A DNA stretch of 30,840 bases from Soonwooa sp023440705 (GTDB lineage Bacteria > Bacteroidota > Bacteroidia > Flavobacteriales > Weeksellaceae), in the NCBI GenBank assembly GCA_023440705.1, contig JAEXRP010000062.1, forward strand, positions 1 through 30,840, written 5' to 3'. This document shows, piece by piece, positions 8,228 through 15,563 of the stretch. How positions within the stretch are numbered: position 1 is the stretch's first letter; every line of letters begins with the position of its first letter. The notes under the pieces are model-generated. The model had not been told where the DNA came from. It worked only from the letters and a program-made list of their open reading frames with translations, and searched no databases. A program made the position numbers and the translations under genes.

Positions 8228-11047
8228 TTAATAAACGCCTCGGCGAAGATTACTCAACAGCGAGCCAAGATTAAGAATAAGCGTGTATCGTATTCTGTAA
8301 CCATAATCCTTCATCGCAGGTTCGAAACCAAGAGAAGATTGTACCGGGAAATAAACTTCTAAAAAGTCTGGGATAATTTTTAGTTTAACACCAGAATCCC
8401 AGATAAAGTCCGCGCCTTGTCCTTTGCTTTTGTAAAGTCCAAAATCTGCATACAAGTTAAACATCTTCCAAACGTGAGAATCAACATTAACACTTGTAAT
8501 CCATTGGTTAGCTTTCGTTTTAAAATCAGATTTGAAACCGCCTTCCGCCAAAATATATTGTTGAGACAAAATTCCTGTTGTCGCACTTTGTCCTAACAAA
8601 CCGTAAGAAAATGCGTAGTTTGACACTTTAGAAATCCCGTAATCGAACGTATTATTTTGCGTATTGTTATTGATGAAAACACCTCCAAAAAATCTAAAAC
8701 TTATTTTTCGATCCTTCATGTATTCCCAACGGTAAAAAGCTTCAGTCGATAATTTCTGAAAATCTTCCATCCATTGGAAACCTGCATTAATGTATTTTTC
8801 GTGGATTAAAGCATTATCGCTATACGAGTAACCGACATTCCACAAGTTATATTTCCCATATTCTTTTGCTAAAATACGTTTCGCATCCAAATCTTTTTGG
8901 AAATGTCCATAACTGAAATATAAGTTTCTTCCAATCGCACTTCTAGGATTTTTATTAAATGAAAAATTAGTGAAAAAGCTATAAGTCTGATATGCCAAAT
9001 CATAATCGTAATGGAAATACGACGCCGAACCGCCAATTTGCCAACTTCTAAAAAAACTGTCAGCCGGCATAATGTTGTAAGAAACGCCAGCTTTACCAGT
9101 CAATTGTCCGGTTCCGGTACTATAATACGGCGAAACAGAATAAACAAATTTTTGATCAAAAACGCCTTTATTAACAAGATTAAAACCTAACATCACTTTA
9201 TCATAAGCATTAAAACTTAGTCGCGGCGAAATGTAAAGCTCATTAAATTCAGGATTCGGAATATCTTTTATCAGTTTTAATTTAAGTCTTTTCATATTAG
9301 AAAAAAGCCCTTTGGTATAAAGATAATTGTCTCTGAAATTGGTTTCAGGAAAAGAAAAATCGTCATTCACAACAATCTTTTCTGCATCGTTGGCTTTTAC
9401 TTGATATGTTTTAGATTCAGAATCTGCGTACTGCCATTGCGTTTCTTTTTGTCCAGATTCGGTTTCCGCTTGCAGTTTGAAGGGTAGATTATACTTCCCG
9501 AGTTTATTTATTTTAACATCGAAAGCCTCATCTTTTCGTACAAATTTTTTAAGATTAAAATTGACACGATTTTTTTCTTCAATTAAAGATGATAAAAAGC
9601 GAGAATTTCCGCCACTTTCCCACTCAAGTTTTGACAAAAAATCACTTGCAACAACTGCTTTCTGAAAATGATCTGAGAAATACGAATTTAAAAATGAGTT
9701 AAATTTCGCAAAACCCATTTGATCAGCAACAAAATAAAACAGAATTCCTGTTTCAAAATGGCTGATTGCAAAAGCATTAAACTTACTTAGATCTTCATAA
9801 TTTTCGCCGATTTTTTGATCCAGATTTTGTGTCAAAATATATTGATACGCCAATGGATAACGTTCTGTCAACTTAAGATCCGACGCATGGAAAATCTTCA
9901 AAGGTTTCATCCCAAGAATTTTGGCTTGATTAGGAAGATCGCCCAAAAGCTTATGTTCTGGATAAAACTCTTTTAAATATTGAAATTCGCAATAAGTTTG
10001 TAATCCATTTTTTAACCAATGATCTACATTTTTTTCGTTAACAAAAAGATTATTAATAACTTGCTTGGACACAATCCCAAAATAATGTAAATCTATTTTC
10101 TCTGGATCTGCAAACAATTTGTAATGAAATTTCCAAAACTTGATGTCATCAATTCCAACAAACTTCTCCGCCGAACGGAATTTTTCACTAATAAATATTT
10201 TGTCAGGAAGGTGCCCAAAACGCTTTTTTAAAAACTTAAGATGTAGCGGTAAATAAAACTCTAGACTCGCCCGATCGTCTTGCGTAATTGGATAACCAAA
10301 AACAACATCAATCTTTTGTTCATCAACATTGACAGAGATTTTATCAATATTATTTAATGAAATATAAAACTCTGGATCGTTAACAGAAACACCAGCAAAT
10401 TCATTTTTTAAAATCCCAGTATGATGAAGATTAGATTCAACTTTAAAAGCCTCGTGAACATCAAAATTAACATCCCAATACGAAGCGCTATTTAAGTTTT
10501 GTTCGGTGTCTAGAAAATGTTTTGGATATTGATCTTGATTTTCAAAACTATCAGGAACTATGAAAAAATATTTGAGATTAAGGTCGGTTTTATTGATACC
10601 ATAACCAGTAAATTTTGCATTTGGAAGTTTGACTTCGTAACGTAATTTGATGGTTTTTGAAGATTGAGGTTCTAGTTTTTGATCTAAATCTAAATACAAA
10701 AACTCTTCTTGAAGTGTCGAAATGTCTTTAGTTTTACCATCAAATTCAACATGAAGATTGTTGAGTGCACCAAGTTCTGTCGGTTTTGCAAAATACAAAT
10801 CCTTTTTTCGATCTTTAAGTTTGCGTTTAAGAAGTGGCGTATTTCGATTTTGGTAAGCTGCAACCCAATTAAGAAGTTTGATTTTGTCAATCGAAACCTC
10901 ATGAGGATTATGATATACAATCTGCTGCTCAACGATTAAGTTTTGCGCATCAGCAGACAATTTTGCCGAAATCCGAATGCTATCTTGTTGTCCAAAACAC
11001 CAAATCCCCTGCATCAAAAACAAGCTACCAAAAAATAATTTCTTCAT
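8228..11047 (-). CDS. M1 aminopeptidase-like (zinc site lost) domain fused to outer-membrane barrel
   Basis: A 939-residue protein from the ATG at 11047, chosen because it begins a signal peptide (MKKLFFGSLFLMQGIWCFGQ); a TTG-started extension of 18 residues is less likely. Residues 20-250 look like the N-terminal beta-domain of M1 peptidases. The segment at 321-354 lines up with the M1 active site, including DHWLKNGLQTYCE where M1 enzymes have WLNEGFAtYfE. However, the HExxH positions read GIVSK (324-328) and the third zinc ligand Glu is Asn347, so peptidase activity is not expected. From about residue 600 the protein is a barrel (YISPRLSFNAYDKVMLGFN onward) with many aromatic strands and a D15-like look, ending in RRGVY. 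It is probably an outer-membrane protein with a periplasmic pseudo-peptidase domain; its role is unknown. Confidence 0.78.
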   Translation of the reverse strand: MKKLFFGSLFLMQGIWCFGQQDSIRISAKLSADAQNLIVEQQIVYHNPHEVSIDKIKLLNWVAAYQNRNTPLLKRKLKDRKKDLYFAKPTELGALNNLHVEFDGKTKDISTLQEEFLYLDLDQKLEPQSSKTIKLRYEVKLPNAKFTGYGINKTDLNLKYFFIVPDSFENQDQYPKHFLDTEQNLNSASYWDVNFDVHEAFKVESNLHHTGILKNEFAGVSVNDPEFYISLNNIDKISVNVDEQKIDVVFGYPITQDDRASLEFYLPLHLKFLKKRFGHLPDKIFISEKFRSAEKFVGIDDIKFWKFHYKLFADPEKIDLHYFGIVSKQVINNLFVNEKNVDHWLKNGLQTYCEFQYLKEFYPEHKLLGDLPNQAKILGMKPLKIFHASDLKLTERYPLAYQYILTQNLDQKIGENYEDLSKFNAFAISHFETGILFYFVADQMGFAKFNSFLNSYFSDHFQKAVVASDFLSKLEWESGGNSRFLSSLIEEKNRVNFNLKKFVRKDEAFDVKINKLGKYNLPFKLQAETESGQKETQWQYADSESKTYQVKANDAEKIVVNDDFSFPETNFRDNYLYTKGLFSNMKRLKLKLIKDIPNPEFNELYISPRLSFNAYDKVMLGFNLVNKGVFDQKFVYSVSPYYSTGTGQLTGKAGVSYNIMPADSFFRSWQIGGSASYFHYDYDLAYQTYSFFTNFSFNKNPRSAIGRNLYFSYGHFQKDLDAKRILAKEYGKYNLWNVGYSYSDNALIHEKYINAGFQWMEDFQKLSTEAFYRWEYMKDRKISFRFFGGVFINNNTQNNTFDYGISKVSNYAFSYGLLGQSATTGILSQQYILAEGGFKSDFKTKANQWITSVNVDSHVWKMFNLYADFGLYKSKGQGADFIWDSGVKLKIIPDFLEVYFPVQSSLGFEPAMKDYGYRIRYTLILNLGSLLSNLRRGVY

Positions 11048-11171
11048 CAAATATTTGCAATACTCAAATTTAGCAAAAAAACTTTCGAAATTCTTTATCA
11101 AGTCTGCATTAATTCTAGAAAAATAAATTATAGTTTAATTTTTTTAATTTAAAATAGACAATTATTGATGA

Positions 11172-12080
11172 CTACCATTTTTTTCTTCTGAAATAAATAA
11201 AGGTCACAATGACGATAAGCGCCATAAAACTTAGGGTTCCGTAATAGCCGTACGGATATTTTAGTTCGGGCATGTTGTCGAAATTCATACCGTAAACTCC
11301 TGCAATAAAGGTTAATGGTAAAAAATAAACAGAAAACATCGCTAAAAGTTTCATGACTTGATTGGCCTTTTGGTCGGATAAAGCCAAAAACATCGATATT
11401 AAGTTGGTTGTTTGCGCATTAAGATGATCAAAATCCGCGATAACGTCCTTTTGCTTGTCGATTAAATCCATGACTTCAACATCTTCCAACTTTAAAGTAT
11501 GGAATTTATTAATCCAATCCGACGAGATATTTAGGATTCTGGTGTTAAGTCCAGATTTTCGTTTCAGTTTATAAAGACGTCTAATTTGGTTGGTTTGGTT
11601 GGTGTTTTTTAAGAAAATTTCGTTCTCCATATTGTCCAAAACTTCCATTAGATGCTGACTTTCATTGTCATAAGTTTTCATCACTTGAAGCGCGAGTTTT
11701 AAGGCTAATTGATCTGAAGTTATTTTTTCTTTCAAATTAGGTTGCTTTTCAATGTCTTCATTCACTTCGCGGATGCTTTTACTTTTCATCCGATGAATTG
11801 TAATGATGAGGTTTGGCAATACAAAAAGACTCAATTTTGTACTAACATCACTTATGGTATTAAGTGTTTGGCGCTCCAGATCAGTGTTTTCTCGCATCAG
11901 AAAAAATTTGACCTCGTCCACTTCTTCGTATTTTGGTAGGTGGTTGGGGTCAATGGTATCTTCCAAAAGGAGGTTGTTAATATGATAACGATTATGTAGA
12001 AAAGCAAGGTCATCTTCTGTCGCCATTTCGACGTCTAACCACTCGCAATGCTCGTTTTTTAATATGCTTTCAATTGCCAT
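11172..12080 (-). CDS. corA: CorA magnesium/cobalt channel
   Basis: A 302-residue member of the CorA MIT family, which forms pentameric Mg2+ channels in the inner membrane. The hallmark YGMN (G264-M265-N266) lies at the end of the first C-terminal transmembrane helix (about 243-262). A second helix (about 282-296) ends in the basic tail FRRKKW. The N-terminal 240 residues form the cytosolic funnel, with the long charged helix at about 130-235. The loop after GMN (FDNMPELKYPYGY) is of the expected acidic type. It is a single gene. A TAnnTTTG element lies only 4 bp upstream of the ATG. No convincing terminator is seen in the 70 bp after the stop. Confidence 0.94.
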   Translation of the reverse strand: MAIESILKNEHCEWLDVEMATEDDLAFLHNRYHINNLLLEDTIDPNHLPKYEEVDEVKFFLMRENTDLERQTLNTISDVSTKLSLFVLPNLIITIHRMKSKSIREVNEDIEKQPNLKEKITSDQLALKLALQVMKTYDNESQHLMEVLDNMENEIFLKNTNQTNQIRRLYKLKRKSGLNTRILNISSDWINKFHTLKLEDVEVMDLIDKQKDVIADFDHLNAQTTNLISMFLALSDQKANQVMKLLAMFSVYFLPLTFIAGVYGMNFDNMPELKYPYGYYGTLSFMALIVIVTFIYFRRKKW

Positions 12081-12084
12081 AGCG

Positions 12085-12092
12085 CAAAGCTA
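12085..12092 (-). promoter_or_regulatory. -7-like element immediately before corA
   Basis: On the minus strand TAGCTTTG fits TAnnTTTG and ends 4 bp before the ATG, which would make a leaderless or nearly leaderless mRNA. No TTG is visible at -33, so confidence is modest. The same octamer, at the same distance, precedes the tyrosine leader peptide. Confidence 0.35.
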
Positions 12093-12270
12093 AATATTTT
12101 TTGGAATTATTTGTATTTTATGCTAAAAATATGACTTTGTAATAGTTTAATAAAAGCTTTAATCACTTTTGTTTTTAATATTAAATTAATTTAAAAATGC
12201 TTTATTTATTAATGTTTTCGAAATAATGTTGTAATATCTTAAATAAAGTTCTATGTAATGAATAAAATAT

Positions 12271-12278
12271 TATTTTTG
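12271..12278 (+). promoter_or_regulatory. Putative -7 element of the FabH gene
   Basis: TATTTTTG fits TAnnTTTG and lies 24 bp before the ATG. The 222-bp AT-rich divergent gap between corA and this gene shows no other structure I can support. Confidence 0.4.
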
Positions 12279-12302
12279 CAAAGCGATTTACAAATTTAGA
12301 AA

Positions 12303-13325
12303 ATGTATAAAAGTAAAATTACAGGTGTAGGACATTACGTTCCTGAAAATATAGTGACAAATGATGACTTGTCAAAATTGATGAATACCAATGACGAATG
12401 GATTACCGAAAGAACAGGTATTAAAGAAAGACGTCATCGTAAAAATAGAAATGACAGCGAAGAGACAAGTGCCTTTTTAGGTTTTAAAGCTTCCGAAATG
12501 GCGCTTAAAAATGCAAATCTTACAGGTAAAGATATCGATTATATTGTGTTCGCAACCTTGTCTCCAGACTATTTCTTCCCTGGTAACGGTGTTTTGTTAC
12601 AAGAGATGCTTGGTTGCGATACGATTGGTGCGCTAGATGTTAGAAACCAATGTTCTGGATTTGTGTACGCAATGAGCATTGCCAATGCGTTGATTGTTTC
12701 TGGGACTTATAAAAATATTTTGGTTGTTGGTGCAGAGATTCATTCTTTTGGATTGGACTTTACCGACAGAGGTCGTGGTGTTTCTGTTATCTTCGGAGAC
12801 GGCGCTGGTGCTGTAGTTTTGTCAGCAACAGAAGACGAAAATACGCAAGGTATTTTATCTGTTAATATGCATTCTGAAGGTAAATATGCGGAAGAGCTTG
12901 CAGTGAAATTCCCAGGGTCAAAATTTGGTTGGGCAGATCGTCTGTTAACAGAACCAGAAGCGATAACGCCAGAGGATATTTATCCTGTTATGAATGGTAA
13001 TTTCGTGTTCAAACATGCGGTGACGCGTTTCCCAGAAAGTATTATGGAAGCTTTGACTAAAGCTGGTAAAACGATCGAAGATCTTGATCTTTTAATTCCA
13101 CATCAAGCGAATATTCGTATTGCACAATATGTTCAACAATTGTTGCATTTGCCAGATGAGAAAGTGTTTATCAATATTCAAAAATATGGAAATACAACGG
13201 CAGCTTCTATCCCAATTGCGTTGAGTGAGGCGATCCAAGAAGGTCGTATGAAGCGTGGCGATTTGGTATGTATGTCAGCTTTCGGAAGCGGATTTACATG
13301 GGGAAGCGTCCTTTTCGAATACTAA
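12303..13325 (+). CDS. fabH: 3-oxoacyl-ACP synthase III (FabH family)
   Basis: A 340-residue thiolase-fold condensing enzyme. It carries out the first condensation of acyl-CoA with malonyl-ACP in type II fatty acid synthesis. The catalytic triad is intact: Cys117 in QCSGF, His267 in IPHQANIRI and Asn297 in YGNTTAAS. The N-terminal GVGHYVPENIVTND and DEWITERTGIKERR motifs are typical. Flavobacteria often carry several FabH paralogues, some for branched-chain or polyene lipid synthesis, and this gene is not next to plsX, rpmF or other fab genes, so the exact acyl substrate is open. It is a lone gene between a putative -7 element and a terminator 21 bp after the stop. Confidence 0.88.
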   Translation: MYKSKITGVGHYVPENIVTNDDLSKLMNTNDEWITERTGIKERRHRKNRNDSEETSAFLGFKASEMALKNANLTGKDIDYIVFATLSPDYFFPGNGVLLQEMLGCDTIGALDVRNQCSGFVYAMSIANALIVSGTYKNILVVGAEIHSFGLDFTDRGRGVSVIFGDGAGAVVLSATEDENTQGILSVNMHSEGKYAEELAVKFPGSKFGWADRLLTEPEAITPEDIYPVMNGNFVFKHAVTRFPESIMEALTKAGKTIEDLDLLIPHQANIRIAQYVQQLLHLPDEKVFINIQKYGNTTAASIPIALSEAIQEGRMKRGDLVCMSAFGSGFTWGSVLFEY

Positions 13326-13345
13326 AATTTTAAAAATATCAATAA

Positions 13346-13372
13346 AAAAGCGTCTTTTCGGGCGCTTTTTTT
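13346..13372 (+). terminator. Intrinsic terminator after fabH
   Basis: AAAAGCG (13346-13352) pairs with CGCTTTT (13363-13369), and the 3' arm runs into a T tract. Confidence 0.82.
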
Positions 13373-13483
13373 GCTTTTGTAAAGTATTGAAAATCTTTTA
13401 TTTAATGGGTGTTTGCGAGCTTCAAAATTATTTTGGCATAGATTTTTCAAGTCTGTTTCTCGTAAAACGAAAAAATTTGAATT

Positions 13484-14062
13484 ATGAAATCTTTAAAACA
13501 AGCAATATTAGCAATAGGTGTATTAGCAGGAGGTATGACATTCGCACAAAATTCAGATATGAATAACATGCTTAAAGTCGGTGTTAACGGTGGTATTTCT
13601 ACTGGAGGTAACACATCCGCTAATGTAGGATTAGATGTTTCTTATCAAAATTTAGTAACGCCAGGATTTGGTTTGGGTATCGCGACAGGTTATAACCATT
13701 TCTTCGGAAAGTCTGCGACTATTAACAATGTTAAAGTTGATAATAATGACTTCGGGGTAGTTCCTGTAGCAGCATTATTTAGAATTTATCCTCAGCAATA
13801 TGGATTTTATCTTGGTGCTGACTTAGGTTATGGCTTCATCGTTGGTGATGATAATGTTACTGACAATGCTGCGTACAATGCAAAAAGACCTGATGGTGGA
13901 TTTTATTTAAAACCAGAAATCGGTTACCATAACAAAGACTGGAACTTCTTTGCACATTATACAAAAGTATTTACAGGTGATAAAGGGAAAGTTGCTGATC
14001 AAAAATTTAATGCCGGTTCTGTAGGTGTTGGTGTATCATACAATATTCCGTTAGGGAACTAA
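13484..14062 (+). CDS. Small outer-membrane beta-barrel protein
   Basis: A 192-residue exported protein with a signal peptide (MKSLKQAILAIGVLAGGMTFAQ), then eight or so alternating strands rich in Gly, Tyr and Phe (LKVGVNGGIST, NVGLDVSYQN, GFGLGIATGYNHFF, FYLGADLGYGF, FYLKPEIGYHN, WNFFAHYTKVF, GSVGVGVSYNI). This is the pattern of an OmpA- or OmpW-like small barrel. There is no OmpA peptidoglycan-binding domain and no catalytic motif. The protein ends in PLGN rather than a terminal aromatic. Function is unknown. It is a single gene with its own terminator; no promoter matching the consensus was convincing in the 158-bp gap upstream. Confidence 0.8.
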   Translation: MKSLKQAILAIGVLAGGMTFAQNSDMNNMLKVGVNGGISTGGNTSANVGLDVSYQNLVTPGFGLGIATGYNHFFGKSATINNVKVDNNDFGVVPVAALFRIYPQQYGFYLGADLGYGFIVGDDNVTDNAAYNAKRPDGGFYLKPEIGYHNKDWNFFAHYTKVFTGDKGKVADQKFNAGSVGVGVSYNIPLGN

Positions 14063-14083
14063 TCAATCTATTATAATCTTATT

Positions 14084-14109
14084 AAGCCTGTCTTTGGATG
14101 GGCTTTTTT
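14084..14109 (+). terminator. Intrinsic terminator after the small barrel gene
   Basis: AAGCCTGTC (14084-14092) pairs with GATGGGCTT (14097-14105) using two G-T wobbles, followed by T residues. Confidence 0.78.
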
Positions 14110-14163
14110 CTTGTAATCGTGTTTTCTTATCATAAATCAATTTTTATTTAGAATGATTATGGC

Positions 14164-14171
14164 TAAGTTTG
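14164..14171 (+). promoter_or_regulatory. Putative -7 element of the YceI gene
   Basis: TAAGTTTG matches TAnnTTTG and lies 28 bp before the ATG at 14200. No clear -33 TTG was found. Confidence 0.45.
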
Positions 14172-14199
14172 CACTATAAAATTTTAAATAATTAAAAAA

Positions 14200-14769
14200 A
14201 TGAAAAAATTAGCTTTAGTTGCTTTAATGATTGGAGGTTTAGCATTTGGACAAACTAAAAAAGTAGTAGCATCAGACGTACACTGGTGGGGTTACAAAAT
14301 CGCAAAATCTCAAGCATCATCTCATGATGGAACGGTTAATGTGAAATCTGGTAACATCGTTGTTAAAGATAATAAAGTTGTTGGTGGTACTTTCGTATTA
14401 GATATGACAACAATTAGCGCGACAGATGTTAAAGATGCAGAAACAAAAGCTAAGTTGGATGGCCACCTTAAGAATGGTGACTTCTTCGAGGTAGAAAAAT
14501 TCCCAACAGCTGAATTTACAATTACTGCGGTTAAACCAAATTCTGATAAACTTTGGAATTCTACAATTACTGGTAACTTAACTGTAAAAGGAAAAACTAA
14601 CGCCATCAGCTTCCCAGCAAAAGTTGGTGTTAGCAAAGGTGTAGCATCTATCGTTACAGATAAATTTAGCTTCGATCGTCAAAAATTTGATGTAGCTTAC
14701 AAATCATCTATGGCTGACGTTTTGGTTAAAGACGATATCGACATGAAAGTTAAAGTAACTGCAAAATAA
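14200..14769 (+). CDS. YceI-family periplasmic lipid-binding-like protein
   Basis: A 189-residue protein with a signal peptide (MKKLALVALMIGGLAFGQ) and a complete YceI domain, a lipocalin-like barrel that in characterised members binds polyprenoid chains. Diagnostic features are SDVHWWGYKIAKSQASSHDGTV at the start, VVGGTFVLDMTTI, the KLDGHLKNGDFFEVEKFPTA core motif, and the strands around GNLTVKGKTNAISFPA. The family is common in Bacteroidetes, often several per genome, with roles proposed in stress or isoprenoid handling. The actual ligand here is unknown. It is a lone gene with a -7-like element upstream and a strong terminator 28 bp after the stop. Confidence 0.92.
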   Translation: MKKLALVALMIGGLAFGQTKKVVASDVHWWGYKIAKSQASSHDGTVNVKSGNIVVKDNKVVGGTFVLDMTTISATDVKDAETKAKLDGHLKNGDFFEVEKFPTAEFTITAVKPNSDKLWNSTITGNLTVKGKTNAISFPAKVGVSKGVASIVTDKFSFDRQKFDVAYKSSMADVLVKDDIDMKVKVTAK

Positions 14770-14797
14770 TTTGCTAAAACTTTAAGAATATTTAAAA

Positions 14798-14823
14798 AAG
14801 AACAGCTTGTCTGTTCTTTTTTT
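14798..14823 (+). terminator. Intrinsic terminator after the YceI gene
   Basis: AAGAACAG (14798-14805) pairs with CTGTTCTT (14811-14818) around CTTGT, followed by seven T in all. Confidence 0.88.
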
Positions 14824-14837
14824 GTTTCCTACTTTTG
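14807..14837 (+). promoter_or_regulatory. Possible promoter of the alpha/beta hydrolase gene
   Basis: TTG at 14807-14809 lies 20 bp from TACTTTTG (14830-14837, fits TAnnTTTG), and the ATG is at 14853. The -33 element would sit inside the preceding terminator loop. A second TAnnTTTG match, TAGTTTTG at 14842-14849, is an alternative. Confidence 0.35.
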
Positions 14838-14852
14838 ATAGTAGTTTTGATT

Positions 14853-15497
14853 ATGAAGTTATATGTTGTGAGTGGCCTAGGTGCCGATTTTACCGTTTTA
14901 GAAAAATTGACTTTTGACCACAATATCGAAGTTGAATTTCTAGATTGGTTAATTCCCGAAAATCAAGAAGAGTTTTCGCATTATGTTAAAAGAATGGCTG
15001 ACAGAATCGACGATGCAGAAGATTTTTATCTTTTAGGATATTCTTTTGGCGGCATTATGGTACAAGAAATTCATCATCTTAAACCTGCCAAAAAAGTTGT
15101 AATTCTGGGAAGTATCCGAAGTGACGAAGAAAAGTCACCACTTATAAAATTAGGAGGTTTTACTAAAATTCCAAGATTGGTGCCCGAACGTTTTTTTAAT
15201 GAAAACTCGGCGGTGGTTTATTCTTTTTTAAGAAAGTTATTCGATCCCAAAAATCCTCGTATTAATAACTATTTCCGAGTGCGTCATCCTTATTATCTCA
15301 AATGGTCGATCGAGAAAATTTCGGAGTGGAAATTCCAAAAAATGCCCAACATTATCCAAGTCATGGCAGATAAAGACATTGTTTTTCCGATTAAAAATTC
15401 GAAACCCGATTTCGTTATTAAAAACGCAACCCATTTATTCCCAGCAACAAAACCAAAAGAAGTATCAGCAATTTTGCTGGAAGTCTTCAAATCTTAA
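14853..15497 (+). CDS. Alpha/beta-hydrolase fold protein
   Basis: A 214-residue cytoplasmic protein with no signal peptide. The ATG at 14853 is chosen over an upstream in-frame TTG because it gives the typical first strand MKLYVVSGLGAD with the GxGAD oxyanion region. The nucleophile elbow is GYSFGG (Ser is the middle residue). Near the C-terminus D (MADKDIVFP) and H (NATHLFP) are spaced as expected for the remaining catalytic triad. It resembles small hydrolases of the YdeN/serine-hydrolase type, but substrate and pathway cannot be assigned. It lies between the YceI terminator and the serine dehydratase gene, 66 bp upstream of the latter, and no terminator separates them. Confidence 0.82.
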   Translation: MKLYVVSGLGADFTVLEKLTFDHNIEVEFLDWLIPENQEEFSHYVKRMADRIDDAEDFYLLGYSFGGIMVQEIHHLKPAKKVVILGSIRSDEEKSPLIKLGGFTKIPRLVPERFFNENSAVVYSFLRKLFDPKNPRINNYFRVRHPYYLKWSIEKISEWKFQKMPNIIQVMADKDIVFPIKNSKPDFVIKNATHLFPATKPKEVSAILLEVFKS

Positions 15498-15537
15498 CAA
15501 AATTTGAATATTGACTTTTTAATTTGTAAATTGATAG

Positions 15538-15545
15538 TATCTTTA
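15538..15545 (+). promoter_or_regulatory. Possible -7 element of sdaA
   Basis: TATCTTTA (followed by G) is one base from TAnnTTTG and lies 18 bp before the ATG. The best TTG upstream (15511-15513) is 24 bp away, rather far. Confidence 0.35.
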
Positions 15546-15563
15546 GAGCCCTAATTTTATTGA

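Noticed and set aside
13255..13566. 103-codon plus-strand ORF between fabH and the small barrel gene
   Set aside because: It starts inside fabH in another frame, reads through the fabH terminator and overlaps the barrel gene's signal peptide.
14322..14636. 104-codon minus-strand ORF inside the YceI gene
   Set aside because: Antisense shadow of a well-supported YceI coding region; no start context or family similarity.
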